A stretch of 7,271 nt of DNA from CAIXDN01 sp964482085 (GTDB lineage: Bacteria > Patescibacteriota > Patescibacteriia > 2-12-FULL-60-25). The notes under the pieces were generated by a model. That model was not told where the DNA came from, did not search any database, and saw only the letters and a list, made by a program, of their open reading frames with translations. The DNA lies in contig CAYZVS010000020.1 in assembly GCA_964482085.1 (NCBI GenBank), positions 1-7,271 on the forward strand, in the 5' to 3' direction. The position numbers and the translations under genes are program-made. The first letter of the stretch is position 1. Each line of letters opens with the position of its first letter. Positions 1 through 5,605 of the stretch are shown one piece after another.

Positions 1-189
1 GCCCGAAACCATCATCGGTCCGCCCATGCCGCCGCTGGATCCGTAGGGACCCGATGCGCCGTAGCCAGGTGAGCCGTATCCGCCGTAGCCTCCGCCTGCC
101 ATGCCGCCGCGACCCATGAGGCCACCGCAGCCGGACAGGAGAGCGAGCGAGAACGCGAACGTGATCAGGATCAGTGTGTTTTTTTTCAT
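1..189 (-). CDS. Gly/Tyr-rich lipoprotein, C-terminus outside window
   Basis: I do not recognise a family. The visible 63 residues begin MKKNTLILITFAFSLALLSG followed by Cys-21: two lysines, a hydrophobic stretch and the lipobox LSGC, which is a standard type II (lipoprotein) signal peptide. The mature protein should therefore be lipid-anchored outside the cytoplasmic membrane. After the cysteine the chain is low-complexity and rich in Gly, Tyr, Ser and Met (repeated GGYGGYGSPGYG-like runs), probably disordered or a glycine-rich surface segment. The reading frame is still open at base 1, so full length is unknown. The ATG at 189-187 is preceded by AAGGAG at good spacing. It lies 26 bases downstream of the stop of the 216-731 gene on the same strand, so the two are probably co-transcribed. 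Both encode exported proteins with Gly/Tyr-rich segments, which suggests related jobs at the cell surface (inference). Confidence 0.8.
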   Translation of the reverse strand, partial: MKKNTLILITFAFSLALLSGCGGLMGRGGMAGGGYGGYGSPGYGASGPYGSSGGMGGPMMVSG

Positions 190-215
190 GTCGATCTCCT
201 TCTCCTTTTTCAGCT

Positions 216-731
216 TTACCGGATGCCAGGGGTGATGGTGAGAGGGGGCGTTGACCAGGCGTAGCCATAGGCTCCGCCGAATCCGCCGCCACCGGTGGAT
301 CCGCCACACATGGAAGCGGAAGGGCCAAAGCTCACGCTCGACGGAATGCCGTCGATGCGCCAGTCCGGCATACAGAAGCCGGCGGTTTGCGTGAAGCACG
401 TTTGCTGGATCGGAGTGAACTCCGCCCAGTTGATGACGCGCCCCGCGCGGTAGACACGCATGAGATCCGTCTGGATCTCGATGCAGCGCTCGTAGTCACT
501 ATCGGAGTCGAACTCCTCGGTGTACGAGGAGACGAGGCCACCGAGCGCGACTTCACTGCGCGCCGTCACGTCGCCCATCGGCGTGCGACGGGTGATCTGC
601 GAGGTAGCGCAGCCAGTGTTGCCTGCCGCGATCAGTACGATCAAGGCGAGGTCGACGACTGCGATGACGAGCCAACCGAGGTTGTTGGGCATCCGCTCGC
701 CCGGGTTCTTGCGGAAGAAGTGCTTGAGCAT
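216..731 (-). CDS. Membrane-anchored exported protein with Gly-rich tail, unknown function
   Basis: Family not recognised. 171 aa from the ATG at 731-729, which has AAGGAG six bases upstream. An in-frame GTG further upstream (770) has no ribosome site and lies in a predicted hairpin loop, so I reject it. Residues 1-17 are basic, and residues 18-38 form one hydrophobic helix (NLGWLVIAVVDLALIVLIAA). The helix ends in NTGCATS, which resembles a lipoprotein cleavage site but lacks the usual Leu at -3, so it may be a plain membrane anchor. The remainder should be outside the cytoplasm. It has an acidic stretch (EEFDSDSDYE, about 72-81), four cysteines (83, 112, 120, 142) that could form disulfides, and a Gly/Tyr-rich tail (about 143-158, GGSTGGGGFGGAYGY) like that of the next gene. 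It is the first gene of the minus-strand unit and is driven by the promoter at 836-864. Codon use matches the plus-strand genes at 1064-3867. Confidence 0.8.
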   Translation of the reverse strand: MLKHFFRKNPGERMPNNLGWLVIAVVDLALIVLIAAGNTGCATSQITRRTPMGDVTARSEVALGGLVSSYTEEFDSDSDYERCIEIQTDLMRVYRAGRVINWAEFTPIQQTCFTQTAGFCMPDWRIDGIPSSVSFGPSASMCGGSTGGGGFGGAYGYAWSTPPLTITPGIR

Positions 732-733
732 CT

Positions 734-811
734 CTATCTCCTTGTTTTTTTCTTGATTCTGACTGGACACACGAGTTGTCCAAAGAACTTGTTGATGCAG
801 ATTGGCAACAT
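734..811 (-). CDS. Possible 25-codon leader ORF upstream of the 216-731 gene
   Basis: Within the roughly 98-base leader of the minus-strand transcript, an ATG at 811-809 opens a 25-codon frame. It ends with TAG at 736-734, three bases before the ATG of the next gene. The predicted peptide ends in a basic run (RIKKKTRR). The Shine-Dalgarno site of the downstream gene lies inside its last codons, a geometry that would allow translational coupling. Against it, there is no convincing ribosome site before its ATG, and an open frame this short is expected by chance. Low confidence. Confidence 0.15.
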   Translation of the reverse strand: MLPICINKFFGQLVCPVRIKKKTRR

Positions 812-819
812 GCCTAATC
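764..819 (-). other. Two hairpins in the leader of the minus-strand unit
   Basis: Bases 800-819 can fold as GATT-GGC, loop AACAT, GCC-AATC with one bulged base. Bases 764-782 can fold as TGGACA, a 7-base loop, TGTCCA. Both lie in the untranslated leader between the inferred transcription start (about 829) and the ATG at 731. They may influence stability or translation of the mRNA. No known riboswitch is recognised. Confidence 0.35.
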
Positions 820-835
820 TATCATCCAACATAGT

Positions 836-864
836 AATATAACATAAATAATGACTTTTGTCAA
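836..864 (-). promoter_or_regulatory. Sigma70-type promoter of the minus-strand unit
   Basis: Read on the minus strand, the perfect -35 box TTGACA (864-859) is followed by a 17-base spacer and the -10 box TATATT (841-836), preceded by TG-n (an extended -10). Transcription should start near 829, giving a leader of about 98 bases before the ATG at 731. Its sequence is nearly a copy of the divergent promoter at 935-963: TTGACAAAAG and TATATTACT are shared exactly. Confidence 0.8.
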
Positions 865-878
865 GCGGATAAAGGTCT

Positions 879-918
879 AAGGTTAGCCAAAAATGAATGG
901 CCAAGGTTAGCCAAAAAT
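879..918. repeat. Two 16-base direct repeats between divergent promoters (putative operator)
   Basis: The 16-mer AAGGTTAGCCAAAAAT occurs exactly at 879-894 and 903-918, 24 bases start to start. The pair lies between the -35 boxes of the two divergent promoters, 14 bases from one and 16 bases from the other. Position and exact repetition fit binding sites for a regulator, perhaps an activator contacting polymerase at both promoters. No regulator gene is present in the window. Confidence 0.6.
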
Positions 919-934
919 ATTTTGTTTGGGTTCA

Positions 935-963
935 TTGACAAAAGGAGCAAATTGTGCTATATT
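935..963 (+). promoter_or_regulatory. Sigma70-type promoter of the plus-strand unit
   Basis: A perfect -35 box TTGACA (935-940), a 17-base spacer and an extended -10 TG-C-TATATT (TG at 955-956, hexamer 958-963). Transcription should start near 970, giving a leader of about 94 bases before the ATG at 1064. An 8-base repeat GGTTCATT overlaps the -35 region (929-936) and recurs at the expected start site (968-975). This might be a second regulatory element or chance. Confidence 0.8.
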
Positions 964-972
964 ACTTGGTTC

Positions 973-1053
973 ATTCTGGGAGAATCTGTCTTTCAGGGTG
1001 ATGCTGTTTCACAGCTCGAGTTAGCAACAAATCAACAATTCCGCTTAGGCGGA
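973..1053 (+). other. Three small hairpins in the leader of the plus-strand unit
   Basis: The leader contains ATTCT-GGG-AGAAT (973-985), at the extreme 5' end of the predicted transcript. It also holds GCTGT-TTC-ACAGC (1003-1015) and TCCGC-TTAG-GCGGA (1040-1053). The last one ends at the first base of the AGGAGG ribosome site (1053-1058), so it could modulate ribosome access. Each stem is only 5 base pairs. The succession suggests a structured leader but matches no riboswitch I know. Confidence 0.35.
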
Positions 1054-1063
1054 GGAGGTTTCT

Positions 1064-2128
1064 ATGGCACGGAACAATCGTCAGCAGGATTCTGGTTCTA
1101 GTCGATCGACTCTCGACGGTGCAGGACCGCTGCACGTTCGTATTCTCAAAGTTGGCCTTGAGCGACTGGCAGCAGCCGGAGCTCGAGGTCTTGCGGGAAG
1201 CGATGGCGTACAGAAGGCCGTCGACTTCCTCAAGTCCCAGATCGACAAGGTCGGGGGTACGGGGATGGGTGATGCGCTTTTCGACAGTGAGGCCTTCAAG
1301 GTCATTGCTGCGGGAGGCATTCAGTTGCCCGGCTTTTTCTTCCGACCCGTTCTTGCGCAGATGCTTCGCATCGACGAGGATTTGGCGGATGAAATCGTAC
1401 AGGAGGGCGTCGACAAGGCGATCCTCACATTCCTCGATGAGACCGGAAAGGCGGCCAAGGGAAAGACCCCGGCCGAGCAGAACGCGATCATCCGAGCGAG
1501 TGCGGCCTCCTTGCCCGATAAGGTCCAGCAACTTCTACGAGCGGCCAACACCGAAGGGCTTAAGCCTGTGTGCTATGACCCTGATACGGGTTTGGCACAT
1601 AAGCAGGCCTGCGAAGTCGTGAAGAACAGGAGCGGTATCGTTCGCAAGGACGATGCCGGGAATGATCTCACGCTCCTCGCGGCCAAGAAGCTTGGTGGCC
1701 GCATGACCAGCGAGTGTGTCTGTGCCGGACTCCTGATGGATCCGGCCGGCACGCTCGATGAGGCGCTGATGCGTCTCGATGGAGATGAACGTCGCGCCTT
1801 TGATGCGTATCTCGCATCGCAGTTCGACGTGCGTATCGACATCCTCAAGAAGGGGAGCGTTGCGCGCGACATCACGACTGCCAAGATCTTGCTCGTTCTC
1901 AAGACAACGGATCCCCGCATGAAGCGGGAGCGACTGCTCTTGCTCGTGCGTGCCGATGGGCCCAAGGCTGCCAAGAGCCCGCTCGAGAGAGCGACGGACT
2001 ATGCCCAGAAGGGGCTCGACGTGCTGACCGATTCGGTTAAGCGCGATGACTTCAACGAATCCACCAAGGCGGGAGCTGCTGGATACCGTAAGGTGAATAG
2101 CGTGCTCGATCGTCTCATCGGTAAGTGA
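1064..2128 (+). CDS. Soluble helical protein with CxC and paired Cys, unknown function
   Basis: Family not recognised. 354 aa with no signal peptide and no membrane helix, so probably cytoplasmic or attached to the membrane protein encoded next. The N-terminal 20 residues are polar and Ser/Arg-rich, probably disordered. The rest is mostly amphipathic helix, with hydrophobic segments at about 75-100 (including LPGFFFRPVLAQML) and 275-295 (ILLVL, LLLLV between charged residues). There are exactly four cysteines: C170 and C183 twelve residues apart, and C218-V-C220. They could bind a metal, but this is not established. The ATG at 1064 has AGGAGG five bases upstream (1053-1058). The gene is first in the plus-strand unit; the next gene starts 35 bases after its TGA. 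Codons favour C-ending forms (atc, ctc, gac), unlike the genes after 4056. A structural or adaptor role is possible; no catalytic motif is evident. Confidence 0.85.
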   Translation: MARNNRQQDSGSSRSTLDGAGPLHVRILKVGLERLAAAGARGLAGSDGVQKAVDFLKSQIDKVGGTGMGDALFDSEAFKVIAAGGIQLPGFFFRPVLAQMLRIDEDLADEIVQEGVDKAILTFLDETGKAAKGKTPAEQNAIIRASAASLPDKVQQLLRAANTEGLKPVCYDPDTGLAHKQACEVVKNRSGIVRKDDAGNDLTLLAAKKLGGRMTSECVCAGLLMDPAGTLDEALMRLDGDERRAFDAYLASQFDVRIDILKKGSVARDITTAKILLVLKTTDPRMKRERLLLLVRADGPKAAKSPLERATDYAQKGLDVLTDSVKRDDFNESTKAGAAGYRKVNSVLDRLIGK

Positions 2129-2136
2129 ACAACAAC

Positions 2137-2149
2137 TTTCAAATTGAAA
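2137..2149. repeat. Short palindrome in the intergenic gap
   Basis: TTTCAA-A-TTGAAA, a nearly perfect palindrome with one central base, sits between the stop at 2128 and the AGAGG ribosome site (2155-2159) of the next gene. It lacks a T-tract, so it is not a terminator. It could be an mRNA processing or stabilising element, or chance in A/T-rich sequence. Confidence 0.25.
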
Positions 2150-2163
2150 AGAAAAGAGGCTAG

Positions 2164-3867
2164 ATGGGAAACCAGTTCGCAGACATTGTCGGGTTCGTAG
2201 CCACCATGCTCGGTGGCTTTGCTTTCCGGGACGAGCTCGCCAACGCAAGCAGTTTTGCGTGGCAGCGCATCGGTCCGTTCTGGCGTAAGGCCAGGCTGTG
2301 GTACCTCCACTCGGTTGCGGCTGGCGCTTGGTGGATGCTCACGCTCGTGAGCGTTCTCCTCATCGCTCTCAACTGCGGCGTGTACCGACTCGCGTCGGAA
2401 AGCGCTCTCGGGAGCGACACGACCTGGTTCAGTATCCAATTCTGGACCGCGGTCGTGATCTTCCCTCTGCTGGCGGCGTGCTGGTTGTGGCTTTTGCCCG
2501 CCAAGCGCATCCGTACCTGGAGCTGGATCAACGAGAACACCGACAAGATCCATGAACTGCAAGCCAGGATTGAACACGGCGAGGATCTCGAAGACGAGCT
2601 CAACGATTTGGCCGAGACGTTCGAAACGGAATTCGGAAATCGCTACGGGAAACCGCGCGGTCCGATGCTCGTTGTGCTCGTCACGATCTTTGCTCCTATC
2701 GTGAGCGGTATCGCGTTTGCCCTCACGGCCGCGTTTCTGGCTTACAGGAACGGGGTTGAGTGGTATCAGGCGCTGCCGATCGCGATGATGGGTTTCCTGA
2801 GCTACTTGCTCGGTGAGATCATGTTGCGTGTGTTCTCCGGCGTACTTGAGGTCGTGCTGGGCGATGCTGGTGATGCGGTCAATCGTATCGCCAACGCCGT
2901 GCTCATCCGACCGGGTCTGCTGGTTCTTCCGTTCATCACGGAGGAGAACTACGAGAAGCTCATCCCCAAGCCGATCGAGGTGCCTTTCAAGAAGGCGGCT
3001 CTGGCGGTGAAGGGCACGACCTTCTCGATGCGCACTGTCTGCCTGATCCTCATCGGTTGGGCAATGCTGCTGCCTGCGGTCCCGATCCTCGGCGTGGTGC
3101 TCTTTGTGGGCATCATGTCGTACGTGATCGTGATCTTTCACGAGCATCGCAAGCTCGACCCCAAGCCGTTTCTCGATGCTTCGAGTCGGCTACATACGTG
3201 GTTCATGATCTCGGTCACGTTCTTCCGCATCGTTCAGCTCGTCATCTTGGGGCTTTGGCTTCAGTGGTGGTCGGGCGACATGATCTGGAATCCCATCGCT
3301 CACTGGGTGAACAACCTACTGGATGATGGTGGCGGGAACTGGTTGACGTTCGGTCTCGTGATTTTTGGTGCTTCTCTTGCGGGCTTCTTTGCCAGCAAGA
3401 TGAAGGACATGAGACATCCGGTGATGCTGAGCGCGTTCCGCGTGCTCACGGCGTTCTTTGCGCTTGTAGCCATCTTGCCGCTTATCGGCTGGGGGCTTGG
3501 GCTTGGAGGACTTCAACTGCGACTGCCGGCAATGCCGTCGACACACTCGGTGGCGCATGCGGATGTCGTGGCTGCAGCTCCTGCAGCTCCTGCAGCTCCT
3601 GCAGCTCCTGCAGCTCCTGCAGCTCCGGAAGCGCATGCTTCCGACACGATCGACGTGCTGACGGGAACGGGGACGGTGGTAACGCCGACTCCGGTTCCGA
3701 CGGTTACGTCCGTCGTCGTCGCGCCTGCGCCTGTCGCCGCTCCTGTCAGTGCCTCAGCACTTACGGGGCGAGAGGCTTCCGGGGACGTGTGCGAACGTAT
3801 CGCACATACCCCCGGACTCACGGACTTGTTCCGTGAAAGCATGCTGCGTCGTTACGACTGCAGCTAA
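2164..3867 (+). CDS. Polytopic membrane protein with exported Ala-Ala-Pro tail, unknown function
   Basis: Family not recognised. 567 aa. About nine membrane helices are visible at roughly 52-72, 89-111, 167-193, 202-224, 290-307, 309-325, 345-368, 393-411 and 421-448. The positively charged loops (RKAR at 41-44, KRIR near 114, KK/KPK at 267-285, HRK at 328, SKMKDMR at 411) all fall on one side. This predicts N-terminus inside and C-terminus outside. A charged, acidic helical loop (about 121-160) would be cytoplasmic and could bind the protein encoded upstream. The exported tail (449-567) has six AAP repeats (about 471-488), then a Pro/Val/Thr-rich linker, then a small terminal segment with C543 and C566, which could form a disulfide. 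Such Pro/Ala linkers typically span the envelope. Start: AGAGG four bases before the ATG. It is the second gene of its unit and is followed by a strong terminator. It shows no transporter or enzyme signature that I can name. Confidence 0.85.
   Translation: MGNQFADIVGFVATMLGGFAFRDELANASSFAWQRIGPFWRKARLWYLHSVAAGAWWMLTLVSVLLIALNCGVYRLASESALGSDTTWFSIQFWTAVVIFPLLAACWLWLLPAKRIRTWSWINENTDKIHELQARIEHGEDLEDELNDLAETFETEFGNRYGKPRGPMLVVLVTIFAPIVSGIAFALTAAFLAYRNGVEWYQALPIAMMGFLSYLLGEIMLRVFSGVLEVVLGDAGDAVNRIANAVLIRPGLLVLPFITEENYEKLIPKPIEVPFKKAALAVKGTTFSMRTVCLILIGWAMLLPAVPILGVVLFVGIMSYVIVIFHEHRKLDPKPFLDASSRLHTWFMISVTFFRIVQLVILGLWLQWWSGDMIWNPIAHWVNNLLDDGGGNWLTFGLVIFGASLAGFFASKMKDMRHPVMLSAFRVLTAFFALVAILPLIGWGLGLGGLQLRLPAMPSTHSVAHADVVAAAPAAPAAPAAPAAPAAPEAHASDTIDVLTGTGTVVTPTPVPTVTSVVVAPAPVAAPVSASALTGREASGDVCERIAHTPGLTDLFRESMLRRYDCS
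3574..3627 (+). repeat. Six tandem 9-base repeats encoding Ala-Ala-Pro
   Basis: The unit GCAGCTCCT is repeated six times head to tail, five copies exact and the last with T to G in the final base. It lies in frame inside the 2164-3867 gene, so gain or loss of units changes the length of the exported Ala-Ala-Pro linker by three residues without frameshift. Exact DNA identity, despite free choice of synonymous codons, suggests recent slippage expansion. Confidence 0.9.
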
Positions 3868-3878
3868 CACGCTCTTTA

Positions 3879-3890
3879 GCCCGTAAGGGC
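3879..3890 (+). other. GNRA-tetraloop mini-hairpin after the stop codon
   Basis: GCCC-GTAA-GGGC forms a 4-base-pair stem capped by a GUAA loop, a member of the stable GNRA class. It lies 11 bases after the TAA of the 2164-3867 gene and 13 bases before the terminator stem. It is probably part of the 3' untranslated structure; no function is known. Confidence 0.4.
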
Positions 3891-3903
3891 ACAATCTGAT
3901 CAG

Positions 3904-3940
3904 CGCCCGTTCCAATTCTGGAGCGGGCGTTTTTCGTTTT
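3904..3940 (+). terminator. Rho-independent terminator of the plus-strand unit
   Basis: A 10-base-pair stem (CGCCCGTTCC at 3904-3913 with GGAGCGGGCG at 3920-3929, one G-T wobble) with loop AATTCT is followed by TTTTTCGTTTTT. It closes the 1064-3867 transcription unit. Confidence 0.92.
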
Positions 3941-3948
3941 TCTGATCC

Positions 3949-4035
3949 TAACCCCTCTAAATCTCCCCTTCTGCGAAGGGAGACTTCCGACGGGGAGAAC
4001 CCTCCTTTGTAGAAGGGAGGGGCAGGGGTGAGTTA
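3949..4035. repeat. Palindromic intergenic element (MITE/REP-like)
   Basis: An 87-base, pyrimidine-then-purine-biased element. The outer ends are imperfect inverted repeats (TAACCCCT at the left, AGGGGTGAGTTA at the right). Inside are two further hairpins: CTCCCCTTC-TGC-GAAGGGAG (about 3963-3982) and CCCTCCTTT-GTA-GAAGGGAGGG (about 4000-4021). I recall similar C/G-run palindromes as dispersed intergenic repeats in several bacterial genomes. Assignment to a mobile family is inference. No clear target-site duplication is visible, and it carries no gene. Confidence 0.55.
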
Positions 4036-4042
4036 TCTAGTG

Positions 4043-4048
4043 TAAGAT
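4043..4048 (+). promoter_or_regulatory. Possible -10 box for a leaderless transcript
   Basis: TAAGAT lies seven bases before the ATG at 4056, and no ribosome site precedes that ATG. This spacing would put the transcription start at or next to the start codon, as in leaderless bacterial genes. There is no good -35 box at the expected distance, so the call rests on position alone. Confidence 0.35.
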
Positions 4049-4055
4049 CTCGGAC

Positions 4056-5555
4056 ATGCTCAAGTGGCTGCGATATCCGATTGCTTTTTTATCCGGTTGC
4101 GCCTGGTTTTCCCTGTTTCAGGTTTGGGGCGCTTTTCCTGATCCGGATGCGTTTTATCATGCGAAGGTCGCATCATTAATGCTTGTGCGAGGGCCATTAA
4201 TCGCTTTTCCTTGGCTTGATTTAACGGCATTGCATCCTGGATTTAATGATCAACATTTGTTGTTTCATTATTTTCTGATGCCTTTTGTGAAGGTTTGGGG
4301 AGTTTTGCCAGGGGCGCAGATTGCTGCCGTTATTGCAGGTGGATTGTTTATTGTCGCAACGCTTTTTATTGTTGAACGGCTGTCTATTAAACATGCATGG
4401 TTTTGGACGATTGTGATGGTAGTGATTCCCCCTTTGATCATTCGTTTATCGTTAGGAAAAGCATCACCGTTTGCGATTATTCTTTTTCTTTTAGGTATTC
4501 TTGCTTGGAAGAAAGGATGGCGTGTCTGCGCTTTTGTTATCGGTTTTGTTTACGCTTTAACGCATGGAGGATGGCCGATGTTGATTGGAGCACAGGTTGT
4601 TCTTGCGCTAGGTGATTGGGTTTATGTGCGATTTGTTAGAGAAGAAGAGTCTCGACCTGCCTTCTTGATTGCTGGATATACGTTCATTGGAGCTTTGCTC
4701 GGGACATTCTTTCATCCAAATTTTCCGGATAACCTTTCTTATCTTTGGGTGCAGATTTTTCAGATTGGCGTTGCGACACCGGTTGGACGCGTCGTCATGG
4801 GCAATGAATGGTATGCATATGCAGCTGGTGAACTGTTTCAACATTTTGCCTTGGTTGGTGTTCTTGGATGTTTGACGTTGATCGGTTTGGTGTATGCGAG
4901 ACGAGCAACGCTGGATGAATCACAAGCACGATTCACGATTGGTTGCGGATTTTTAGTGGCGATCTTTTTTGCACTCACATTTAAGAGCGCGCGTTTTGTA
5001 GAGTATCTCGTTCCGGTGACGGTTTTATGGATCGCGAGTGTTTGGCAACAGATCGAAGTAGGACGTTTTATCGAGTTGCTACAAAACCGTTTCCGATATC
5101 TGCCGCATGTCATTATCGTTCTTATGTTTTTTATTGTTGGTAAAGGAGCGATTGCAACACGCGCTCAACTTGAGACATCCGCAAAACCGTTTACGCGTTT
5201 TACAGAAGCGATGCGTGTGGTCTCAAGTGAGTTGAAACCAGGGGAGCGATTGTTTCATTCTGATTGGGCGCAGTTTCCATTACTCTGGATTCAGAATGAT
5301 TCTATTAAATACATCGCTGGTTTAGATCCTGTGTTTTTATTGCAAGCGAATGAACACCTTTCGGATTCGTATACAGATCTTACGCTTGGGAAAAATACGA
5401 CAACAGCCTATGAAGTTATTTCTCAATTGTTTGATGCGCGTATCGTTTTAGTAGAAAGAAAGCCTGGGCAAAAGCTTGAAACAATCTTGCGATCCGATTC
5501 TCGGTTTCAACCTTTGTATGCGGATGAGGAGGCTGTGGTTTTTCACGTGAACTAA
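4056..5555 (+). CDS. GT-C-fold membrane glycosyltransferase-like protein
   Basis: 499 aa, an integral membrane protein with roughly eleven helices up to about residue 362 and a soluble C-terminal domain (about 375-499). The first extracytoplasmic loop has FPDPDAFYHAK (D29-P-D31, H35). This resembles the DxD/DPDxYYH motif near the N-terminus of STT3/AglB/PglB and other GT-C polyprenyl-phosphate-sugar transferases. A second loop carries HPGFNDQH (about 60-67), which fits the following acidic/His loop of such enzymes. A KSARFVEYLVP motif lies at 310-320. Enzymes of this fold move sugars from lipid carriers to an acceptor on the outer face of the membrane; donor and acceptor cannot be told here. 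The C-terminal domain (HSDWAQFPLLW, then YIAGLDPVFLL) looks extracytoplasmic. Codons are T-ending and more A/T-rich than in the genes to the left. No Shine-Dalgarno site; possibly leaderless. Other options: an O-mannosyltransferase-type or uncharacterised GT-C protein. Confidence 0.75.
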   Translation: MLKWLRYPIAFLSGCAWFSLFQVWGAFPDPDAFYHAKVASLMLVRGPLIAFPWLDLTALHPGFNDQHLLFHYFLMPFVKVWGVLPGAQIAAVIAGGLFIVATLFIVERLSIKHAWFWTIVMVVIPPLIIRLSLGKASPFAIILFLLGILAWKKGWRVCAFVIGFVYALTHGGWPMLIGAQVVLALGDWVYVRFVREEESRPAFLIAGYTFIGALLGTFFHPNFPDNLSYLWVQIFQIGVATPVGRVVMGNEWYAYAAGELFQHFALVGVLGCLTLIGLVYARRATLDESQARFTIGCGFLVAIFFALTFKSARFVEYLVPVTVLWIASVWQQIEVGRFIELLQNRFRYLPHVIIVLMFFIVGKGAIATRAQLETSAKPFTRFTEAMRVVSSELKPGERLFHSDWAQFPLLWIQNDSIKYIAGLDPVFLLQANEHLSDSYTDLTLGKNTTTAYEVISQLFDARIVLVERKPGQKLETILRSDSRFQPLYADEEAVVFHVN

Positions 5556-5576
5556 CACTTATCCACGGGGTGCCTG

Positions 5577-5604
5577 TTGACTGCAACGTGCGGTATGATA
5601 AGAA
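5577..5604 (+). promoter_or_regulatory. Possible promoter of the structured RNA
   Basis: TTGACT (5577-5582) resembles a -35 box. Two -10 readings exist: TG-A-TAAGAA (hexamer 5599-5604) at 16-base spacing with an extended TG, or TATGAT (5594-5599), a better hexamer but at only 11-base spacing. Either would start transcription near 5606-5611, just before the hairpin series. Weak individually; supported by what follows it. Confidence 0.35.
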
Positions 5605-5605
5605 G

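Noticed and set aside
732..770. N-terminal extension of the 216-731 gene from a GTG at 770
   Set aside because: No ribosome site before the GTG, which lies in a leader hairpin loop; the ATG at 731 has AAGGAG at ideal spacing and begins the basic segment before the membrane helix.
387..842. Plus-strand open frame across the minus-strand gene and its promoter
   Set aside because: It runs antisense through the 216-731 gene and both leader hairpins, has no ribosome site and a random composition.
879..918. Two-copy repeat as a CRISPR remnant
   Set aside because: The 16-base repeats with an 8-base spacer are too short for a CRISPR unit, and no cas gene is present; an operator reading fits the position between promoters.
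1001..1024. Seven-codon open frame in the plus-strand leader
   Set aside because: The purine run before its ATG is only two bases away, too close for a ribosome site, and such short frames are frequent by chance.
1999..3147. Long minus-strand open frame (382 codons) opposite the two plus-strand genes
   Set aside because: Its product is rich in His, Arg, Asp and Glu without order, a usual result of reading the complement of GC-rich membrane-protein codons; the plus strand has ribosome sites, helices and a terminator.
5559..5567. DnaA-box-like TTATCCACG after the glycosyltransferase gene
   Set aside because: A single 8-of-9 match without a cluster, AT-rich region or replication genes does not support an origin.
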